Source of the DNA: Enhydrobacter aerosaccus
GTDB taxonomy: Bacteria; Pseudomonadota; Alphaproteobacteria; Reyranellales; Reyranellaceae
Assembly (NCBI GenBank): GCA_903832005.1
Contig: CAIKZO010000128.1
Location: 1 to 64,000 of the forward strand
Reading direction: 5' to 3'
Length of the DNA stretch: 64,000 nt
The notes under the pieces were generated by a model, which was not told where the DNA came from, searched no databases, and saw only the letters and a list, made by a program, of their open reading frames with translations. This document shows positions 58,616 to 64,000 of the stretch, piece after piece. Numbering within the stretch: the stretch's first letter is position 1; each line of letters begins with the position of its first letter. The position numbers and the translations under genes were made by a program.

Positions 58616-59674
58616 ATGCGTACGCGTACCGTCCTGTCGAACATGCTCGCCCTCGCGGTGGGCCTGGTGATTGCGCTCACGATCGCGGAGATCGCCACGC
58701 GTCTGATCGCGCCACAGTCGCTGTCGGGCTCGTGGCTGGTCTACGGCCCGCGCGGCACGATGATGAACAAGGCGGGCGGCGGACCGGTGCGCAACCAGCT
58801 GCCGGACGGCAGCGCCGTCTACTACCAGTTCAATTCCTGGCACCAGCGGGGCAAGGCCGAACCCGACCCTGCCGCCGCGCGCGTGCTGGTGTTGGGCGAC
58901 TCTTTCACCTTTGGCTTCGCCCTGCCGGACGATGAGACCTACGTCTCCCGTTTGCAGAAGCAGTTCGACAAGCGCGGCGGCAGTCCGCGCGTGCAGCTGC
59001 TCAACGCTTCCACCGGCGGCTGGGGCACCGACGACCAGCTCAGCTATCTCGAGGACTTCGGCGACGGGCTCGGCCTGTCCGCCGTCGTGGTCTTCTTCAA
59101 TTACGGCGATGCCTCGCGCTCGACCGATGTCGGCCCGTACGACATGCAGCCCGATCACCAGGGCCTGGTGCCGGCGGACCGGTCGGCACAGCGCTCGCGT
59201 CTCAAGCTGCTGCTCGAAGGCAACCGCTTCTACGGTTTCCTGCTCGAGCATTCCCACCTGCTCCAGCTCGCGCGCGTGGCGAGCATCAGCGGCCTGCGCG
59301 CCGCCCCCAATCTGGCGCCCGCGCCGCGCAACGAAGCCCAGACCCGGCAGGACCAGGAGATCGCGCGCCTGCTGTTCCACCGCATGGCGGCCTGGTGCAA
59401 GGCGCGAGACATCCAGCTCACGGTGCTGACCACCGGCTGGCCGATGTTCCATTACCTGTGGCTCGATCCGATGATGCGCGGGGAAGGCATCTTCTTCCGC
59501 GACCTGCACGATCCCGTCGGCGTCGCATTCGGCGGCCGCCCGGCCAGCGATTTCGAAATTCCGGCGGAGGGACATCCCAATGCCGACGGTGCGCGCGTGG
59601 TTGCCGACGTCTCCTGGCCGATCCTGGACGAACGCCTGACGGCGCTGCCGACGCGCCCCTTTAAAGGCCGCTAG
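58616..59674 (+). CDS. SGNH-hydrolase-like protein with N-terminal membrane anchor
   Basis: A 352-aa protein with one membrane helix (residues ~8-28) and a body outside the cytoplasm. It carries VLVLGDSFTFGFALPDDETY (block I GDS), LNASTGGWGTDDQL (block II/III) and PAEGHPNADGARVVAD (block V, His within GHPNADG). These fit the SGNH fold seen in polysaccharide O-acetyl-handling proteins (AlgX-like or GDSL-like). It follows the EEP gene by 9 bases and ends in a CTAG overlap with the convergent cardiolipin synthase gene. Substrate unknown. Confidence 0.75.
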   Translation: MRTRTVLSNMLALAVGLVIALTIAEIATRLIAPQSLSGSWLVYGPRGTMMNKAGGGPVRNQLPDGSAVYYQFNSWHQRGKAEPDPAAARVLVLGDSFTFGFALPDDETYVSRLQKQFDKRGGSPRVQLLNASTGGWGTDDQLSYLEDFGDGLGLSAVVVFFNYGDASRSTDVGPYDMQPDHQGLVPADRSAQRSRLKLLLEGNRFYGFLLEHSHLLQLARVASISGLRAAPNLAPAPRNEAQTRQDQEIARLLFHRMAAWCKARDIQLTVLTTGWPMFHYLWLDPMMRGEGIFFRDLHDPVGVAFGGRPASDFEIPAEGHPNADGARVVADVSWPILDERLTALPTRPFKGR

Positions 59675-61089
59675 AGATACGGCTGTAGCAGGCGCGCGGC
59701 GCCGTTGCGCAGCCTGATCGGCAGCGAATCGCCGTCGAGTTCCTCGACGGTGAGCTGCCGGCCGGCGCGCGTTAGGTCGGTGATCAGGTGCGCGAACTCC
59801 GGCCCCTGCACCTCGACGTTGAGCTCGAAGTTCAGGCGGAAGCTGCGGGTGTCCCAGTTGGCGCTGCCGATCATCGACCAGCTGTCATCGATGGTCATGA
59901 GCTTGGAGTGATCGAACGGCGCAGGCCGCAGCCAGACGCGGCAACCCGCTTCCATCATCACCCTCATCGGCACGCGCCGCGCCCAGTCGAGCACGGCGTG
60001 ATTGGAATGTTCGGGCACGACGATGTCGACGATCAGGCCGCGCATCGCCGCCAGCCCCAGCGCCGTGGTCAGCACGTCGGGCGGCAGGAAGTAGGGCGTG
60101 ACGATGCGGATCGATTCGCGCGCGCAGGAGATCGCGTGCAGCGCCGCGAACTCGATCTGCTCGAGATGCTCGTCGGGTCCGGAGGCAACGGCGCGGGCCA
60201 GCAGCTTGCCGCGCGGCGAGAGCTCCGGGAACCAGCCCTCGTCCGGCAGTTTCTCGCCGGTCTCGAACAGCCAGTCGTCGGCGAAGGCCTCGACGATCTG
60301 CTCGACCACCGGCCCCTCGATCGAGAAATGCGTGTCGCGCACCGGATGCTTGGGCGTGCCCGCCAGCACGTTCTCGTCGCCGATGTTGATGCCGCCCACA
60401 AAGGCCAGCCGCCCGTCGACGACCAATATCTTGCGATGGTTGCGCAGGTTGAGGAACGGCGTGCGCCACGGGAAATAGGAATGCAGGAAGCGGGCGACCG
60501 GCACGCCGGCCCGCTTCAGCGCCGTGTAGGTGCCCGACCAGAAATAGCCACTGCCGACGCCGTCGATCAGCACGCGCACCTGGACGCCGCGGCCCTGGGC
60601 GGCAACCAGCGCGTCGATGAACTTCTGCCCGGCGCTATCGGCGCGGAAGATGTAGCTCGAGAGACCGACGGTCTTCTCCGCCCGCCCGATCGCCGCGATC
60701 ATGGCGGGATAGGCGTCGTCGCCGTTGCGGAACAGGCCCGCATCGTTGCCGCTCTCCGACGGCAGGCCGGTCAGCCGGCCGATCGCGTATTCGAGCGGCG
60801 TCAGCGGGTCGATATCGCTCAGCCCCGGCTTCGGTGACGCCACGGCATAGGTCGGCACGCGCGTGCGCCACAGGCGCTGCGCGCGCCGCTTCACCCGGTT
60901 GATACCCAACGCGACGTAAAGAAGCGCGCCGATGAACGGCGACAGCCACGCGATCCCCATCCACGAGATCGACGTGCCGATGTTGCGCTTGTAGAGCAGG
61001 ACATGGACCGTCACCGCGGACGCGACAACGACGTGCGCGGCCGCGGCGACCTCGCCGACCAGCGTGGCCAGATCGGCGTTGAAGACCAT
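59671..61089 (-). CDS. cls: Cardiolipin synthase (phospholipase D family)
   Basis: A 472-aa membrane enzyme. Two N-terminal helices (about residues 5-30 and 42-62) anchor it. The HKD motifs are NHRKILVVDGRLAFVGGINIGD (near 223) and DHSKLMTIDDSWSMIGSANWDTRS (near 400). It joins two phosphatidylglycerols to form cardiolipin, or acts as a related PLD transferase. AAGG precedes ATG 61089, and the aminotransferase stop is 9 bases upstream, so the two may be transcribed together. Confidence 0.93.
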   Translation of the reverse strand: MVFNADLATLVGEVAAAAHVVVASAVTVHVLLYKRNIGTSISWMGIAWLSPFIGALLYVALGINRVKRRAQRLWRTRVPTYAVASPKPGLSDIDPLTPLEYAIGRLTGLPSESGNDAGLFRNGDDAYPAMIAAIGRAEKTVGLSSYIFRADSAGQKFIDALVAAQGRGVQVRVLIDGVGSGYFWSGTYTALKRAGVPVARFLHSYFPWRTPFLNLRNHRKILVVDGRLAFVGGINIGDENVLAGTPKHPVRDTHFSIEGPVVEQIVEAFADDWLFETGEKLPDEGWFPELSPRGKLLARAVASGPDEHLEQIEFAALHAISCARESIRIVTPYFLPPDVLTTALGLAAMRGLIVDIVVPEHSNHAVLDWARRVPMRVMMEAGCRVWLRPAPFDHSKLMTIDDSWSMIGSANWDTRSFRLNFELNVEVQGPEFAHLITDLTRAGRQLTVEELDGDSLPIRLRNGAARLLQPYL

Positions 61090-61098
61090 GGACCTTAC

Positions 61099-62421
61099 TT
61101 AGGCAATGGCTTTGATCGTCTTGGCCGTGATGTCGATGATCTCGTCGATCTGGGCCTTCTCGATCACCAGCGGCGGCGACATGGCGATGGCGTCGCCCGA
61201 CTGGCGGACCATCAGGCCGAGTTCGAACGCCTTGGTGAAGGCGGCGAACCCGCGCGTGCCGACCGGACCCGACGGCGCAAGATCGATACCGCCGGCAAGG
61301 CCGAGGTTACGGATGTCTGTTACGTTCGGCAGACCTTTCAAAGAGTGGAGGCCCTGCTCCCAGTACGGCGACAGCTCGGCCGAGCGCTCGAACAGGTTCT
61401 CGTCGCGATAGATGTCGAGCACCGCCGACGCCGCGGCGCAGGCGAGCGGATGGGCCGAGTAGGTGTAGCCGTGGAACAGCTCCATGGCGCTCTCCGGTCC
61501 GTGCATCAGGCCTTCGTAGATCGGCTTGCGCACAAACACGCCGCCCATCGGGACGGTGGCGTTGGAGATGCCTTTGGCAACGGTCATCAGATCGGGGATC
61601 ACGCCGAACTTCTCGGCGGCGAACGAGGTGCCGAGGCGGCCGAAGCCGGTGATGACTTCGTCGAAGATCAGCAGGATGCCGTGCTTGGTGCAGATCTCGC
61701 GCAGGCGCTCGAGATAGCCCTTCGGCGGCGGCAGGTAGCCGGTCGAGCCGGCGCAGGGCTCGACGATGACGGCGGCGATGTTCGACGCGTCATGCAGGCC
61801 GACGATGCCCTCCAGCGCATCGGCCAGTTCCTTGCCGTGCTCGGGCTGGCCCTTGGAGAAGGCGTTCTGCGGCAGGTGCGTGTGCGGCAGGTGATCGACA
61901 CCCGGCAGCATCGAACCGAACCACTTGCGATTGTTCACCATGCCGCCGACGGAAATGCCGCCGAAGCCGACGCCGTGATAGCCACGCTCGCGGCCGATGA
62001 AGCGCGTGCGCGTGCCCTGGCCGTTGGCGCGGTGGTAGGCGAGCGCGATCTTGAGCGCGCTGTCGACCGCCTCGGAGCCGGAGTTGCAGTAGAAGGCATG
62101 GTTGAGGTCGCCCGGCAGCAGGGCTGCATGGCGCGCCGCGAGCTCGAACGCCTTGGGATGGCCCATCTGGAACGAGGGCGCGTAGTCCATCTCGTCGAGC
62201 TGCTTGAGGATCGCTTCCTTGATCTCCTCGCGGCCGTGACCGGCGTTGACGCACCACAGGCCCGCGGTGCCGTCGATGATCTTGCGGCCTTCCGGCGTCC
62301 AGTAGTGCACGCCCTTGGCCTTCGCCAGCATGCGCGGGTTCTTCTTGAATTGCCGGTTCGCGGTGAACGGCATGAAGAAGGCGTCGAGATTGTTGGCGAC
62401 GGGCTTGGACGACGAGGTCAT
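61099..62421 (-). CDS. Class III omega-amino acid aminotransferase (beta-alanine:pyruvate-like)
   Basis: A 440-aa PLP enzyme. GTAGLWCVNAGHGREEIKEA, FYCNSGSEAVDSALKIA, RGYHGVGFGGISVGGM and IVEPCAGSTGYLPPPKGYL lead to LIFDEVITGFGRLG. The PLP Lys is in TVAKGISNATVPMGGV. The GGISVGGM and PMGGVFV motifs fit the beta-alanine:pyruvate transaminase group. It moves an amino group from an omega-amino acid or amine to pyruvate. Its neighbour upstream is an acrylyl-CoA-reductase-like protein, which is compatible with propionate/beta-alanine metabolism. Confidence 0.92.
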   Translation of the reverse strand: MTSSSKPVANNLDAFFMPFTANRQFKKNPRMLAKAKGVHYWTPEGRKIIDGTAGLWCVNAGHGREEIKEAILKQLDEMDYAPSFQMGHPKAFELAARHAALLPGDLNHAFYCNSGSEAVDSALKIALAYHRANGQGTRTRFIGRERGYHGVGFGGISVGGMVNNRKWFGSMLPGVDHLPHTHLPQNAFSKGQPEHGKELADALEGIVGLHDASNIAAVIVEPCAGSTGYLPPPKGYLERLREICTKHGILLIFDEVITGFGRLGTSFAAEKFGVIPDLMTVAKGISNATVPMGGVFVRKPIYEGLMHGPESAMELFHGYTYSAHPLACAAASAVLDIYRDENLFERSAELSPYWEQGLHSLKGLPNVTDIRNLGLAGGIDLAPSGPVGTRGFAAFTKAFELGLMVRQSGDAIAMSPPLVIEKAQIDEIIDITAKTIKAIA

Positions 62422-62475
62422 GGCAGGTCCTACTGGTCAAAAATCAGGCGGATTGGAACGCTGGGCCGTTTTCTA

Positions 62476-63471
62476 TCACTTGTTTACGTCGACGACCACG
62501 CGGCCACGTATCTCTCCTTTGAGGATTTTTGGGCCCAGCCCCATCAGCTCGCCCAATCCGGCTTCGCTCACTGTGGAATCGAGCTTGTCGAAGGGCAGGT
62601 CGGTGCCGAGGCGCTTCCACGCTTCCTGGCGCGGGGCCATGGGCAGCATCACCGAATCGATGCCGTAGACCGACACACCGCGCAGGATGAAGGGCAGGAT
62701 CGAGCCCGGGAAGGCAGGGCCGGCGGCGAGACCGCAGACCGCGGCCGCGCCGCCGTACTTTATCTGGGCGAGCGCGCGGGCGAACATCACGCCCGAGACC
62801 GAGTCGACTACGCCCGCGAAGCGCTCCGACAGCAGCGGCCGGTCAGGCGCCTCGGTCAGCTCCTTGCGATCCATGATCGTCGTGGCACCGAGCGCCTTGA
62901 GGTAGTCGCCCTCGGCGGGACGGCCGGTCGCGGCCACCACGTTGAAGCCGAGCTTGGCCAGGATCGCCACGGCCACCGAGCCGACGCCGCCCGCCGCGCC
63001 CGTCACCAGCACTTCGCCCGACGCGGGTGTGAGGCCATGCTTCTCGAGCGCCATCACGCAGAGCATCGAGGTGTAGCCCGCGGTGCCGATCGCCATCGCG
63101 CGCTTGGTCGAGATCGAAGACGGCAGCTTCACCAGCCAGTCGCCCTTCACGCGCGCCTTGCTGGCGTAGCCGCCCCAATGGAGTTCGCCGACGCGATGAC
63201 CATTCAGCACGACCTTGTCGCCCGGCTTGAAGTTGGCGTTGTCGGAACTCTCGACCGTGCCCGCGAAGTCGACGCCGCCGACATGCGGCCACGTCTTCAC
63301 CAGACCGCCGCCCGACGTCAGCACGAGTCCGTCCTTGTAATTGAGCGTCGAGTAATCGACGGCAACCATGACGTCACCGACTGGAAGCTTGCTCTCGTCC
63401 AGGTTTTGAATCTCGCCGCTCACTTTGCGGTCGGCGCCTTGAGTCAATACGAGAGCGCGGAACGATGACAT
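62476..63471 (-). CDS. MDR-family reductase, acrylyl-CoA reductase AcuI/YhdH-like
   Basis: A 331-aa zinc-independent medium-chain dehydrogenase/reductase. DYSTLNYKDGLVLTSGG, VGGVDFAGTVESSDNANFKPGDKV, and LAGWGEHHWGGYA-like GELHWGGYASKARVKGDWLV are the AcuI/YhdH signature. The NADPH loop is LVTGAAGGVGSVAVAILAKLG. AcuI reduces acrylyl-CoA to propionyl-CoA in propionate and DMSP pathways. GGGAGGAATTGC precedes ATG 63471. It is divergent from the GST gene with 74 bases between. Confidence 0.9.
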   Translation of the reverse strand: MSSFRALVLTQGADRKVSGEIQNLDESKLPVGDVMVAVDYSTLNYKDGLVLTSGGGLVKTWPHVGGVDFAGTVESSDNANFKPGDKVVLNGHRVGELHWGGYASKARVKGDWLVKLPSSISTKRAMAIGTAGYTSMLCVMALEKHGLTPASGEVLVTGAAGGVGSVAVAILAKLGFNVVAATGRPAEGDYLKALGATTIMDRKELTEAPDRPLLSERFAGVVDSVSGVMFARALAQIKYGGAAAVCGLAAGPAFPGSILPFILRGVSVYGIDSVMLPMAPRQEAWKRLGTDLPFDKLDSTVSEAGLGELMGLGPKILKGEIRGRVVVDVNK

Positions 63472-63545
63472 GCAATTCCTCCCTTGCCGCCTGCGCGGCG
63501 GCCTCTACGATGCCCGCCGCCGCACAAGCGGAGGAGGCTCTTTTC

Positions 63546-64000
63546 ATGATCAAGTTCTACTACAATCTCGCGCCGAACCCGACAAAAGTGGCGCTCGCCC
63601 TCGAAGAGATGGCCCTCCCCTACGAACTTGTCCCTGTCGACACGCGAAAGGGCGAACAGCACACGCCGGCGTTCCTCGCCATCAATCCGAACGCCAAGGT
63701 GCCGGCGATCGTCGACGGCGACGCCACGGTGTTCGACAGCAACGCCATCCTGCTCTACCTCGCCGAGAAGACCGGCACGTTCGGCGGCGGCAAGTCGGCC
63801 GCCCAGCGCGGCGAGCTGCTGTCGTGGATGATGTTCATCGCCTCGGGCATCGGCCCCTACTCCGGCCAGGCCGTGCACTTCCGCAACGTCGCGCCCGAGC
63901 CCAAGGACTATGCCGTGACGCGCTACACGTTCGAGGCGACCCGTCACTGGAACATCATCGACGCCCGCCTGGCCAAGCATCGCTACATGCTGGGCGACGA
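63546..64000 (+). CDS. Glutathione S-transferase family protein (3' end outside window)
   Basis: The first ~151 residues of a GST. The thioredoxin-like domain has MIKFYYNLAPNPTKVALALEE, AFLAINPNAKVPAIVDGDATVFDSNAILLYLAEK (cis-Pro VPAI and the DSNAI glutathione-binding turn). The start of the helical domain follows (GELLSWMMFIASGIGPYSGQ). The likely catalytic residue is Asn or Ser near position 8 in this subclass. GGAGGAGG precedes ATG 63546. The frame is open at 64000. Confidence 0.92.
   Translation, partial: MIKFYYNLAPNPTKVALALEEMALPYELVPVDTRKGEQHTPAFLAINPNAKVPAIVDGDATVFDSNAILLYLAEKTGTFGGGKSAAQRGELLSWMMFIASGIGPYSGQAVHFRNVAPEPKDYAVTRYTFEATRHWNIIDARLAKHRYMLGD

Noticed and set aside
61003-63468. 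An 821-codon open frame on the plus strand
   Set aside because: It is exactly antisense to cardiolipin synthase, aminotransferase and reductase genes, has Arg/His/Gly-rich composition and no domains. It results from high GC.

Overview
The window is high-GC DNA with bacterial gene density, short intergenic gaps and many ATGA/GTGA start-stop overlaps. The gene content points to an alphaproteobacterium: DUF992, tandem Flp pilins, a GTG-rich start set, NodT-EmrA-EmrB efflux, TTT/Bug and dipeptide-type solute-binding proteins, and several Amidohydro_2 enzymes. A Rhodospirillales/Reyranella-like or Hyphomicrobiales-like soil or water bacterium would fit, but no marker here fixes the genus. No phage, insertion sequence, CRISPR array or replication origin is visible, so this looks like ordinary chromosome.

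Layout. 1-371 is the 3' end of rpoD. 560-8310 holds three orphan ABC-type solute-binding proteins, two metal-dependent amidohydrolases, tRNA-Thr(GGT) and a frameshifted STAS-like gene. 8538-14532 is mixed housekeeping: S1/P1-type nuclease, PCu(A)C copper chaperone, DUF805, AI-2E-type permease, and a UspA gene coupled to an unknown anchored protein. 14784-15417 is a compact Flp-pilin cluster. 15440-20080 carries an isochorismatase-like hydrolase, a flavin amine oxidase, an IlvD/Edd dehydratase and a GT2 glycosyltransferase. 20149-23252 is a two-gene unit: a TPR plus beta-barrel (Slam/DUF560-like) outer-membrane protein, followed by an exported FecR-domain protein with a TbpB-like C-terminal barrel. 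23249-28572 (minus strand) is a selenocysteine/formate-dehydrogenase maturation block: selA, selB, selC (tRNA-Sec), a DUF992 gene, fdhD and mobB. 28656-33836 holds a degenerate Flp-like gene, an SGNH-like protein, an orphan molybdenum hydroxylase large subunit, a GlcG/HbpS protein and a decayed secreted-protein gene. 33849-36569 is the 5-oxoprolinase set pxpA / pxpBC. 36686-41416 is a MarR-NodT-EmrA-EmrB efflux operon. 41424-50768 contains DoxX, another amidohydrolase, a TTT binding protein, an acyl-CoA carboxylase carboxyltransferase coupled to a signal-less dipeptide-type binding protein, tungstate tupAB without an ATPase, and an amino-acid binding protein. 50986-57855 holds two tandem paralogous polytopic proteins, a methyltransferase, a DUF5681 pair, a palindromic repeat cluster, a fatty-acid hydroxylase and a DenD-type dehydrogenase. 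57917-64000 ends with an EEP-family protein, an SGNH protein, cardiolipin synthase, an omega-aminotransferase, an AcuI-type reductase and the start of a GST gene.

How parts work together. Selenocysteine insertion, FdhD, MobB, TupAB and a molybdenum hydroxylase all concern Mo/W/Se enzymes, so a selenocysteine-containing formate dehydrogenase is expected elsewhere in the genome (inference). The best candidate for a little-described system is the Slam-like/FecR-TbpB pair, which looks like a dedicated outer-membrane exporter with its cargo. Four places show apparent single-base losses in otherwise protein-like sequence (6604-6967, counted twice, 33436-33836 and 54724-55208). These are either real gene decay or assembly indels.
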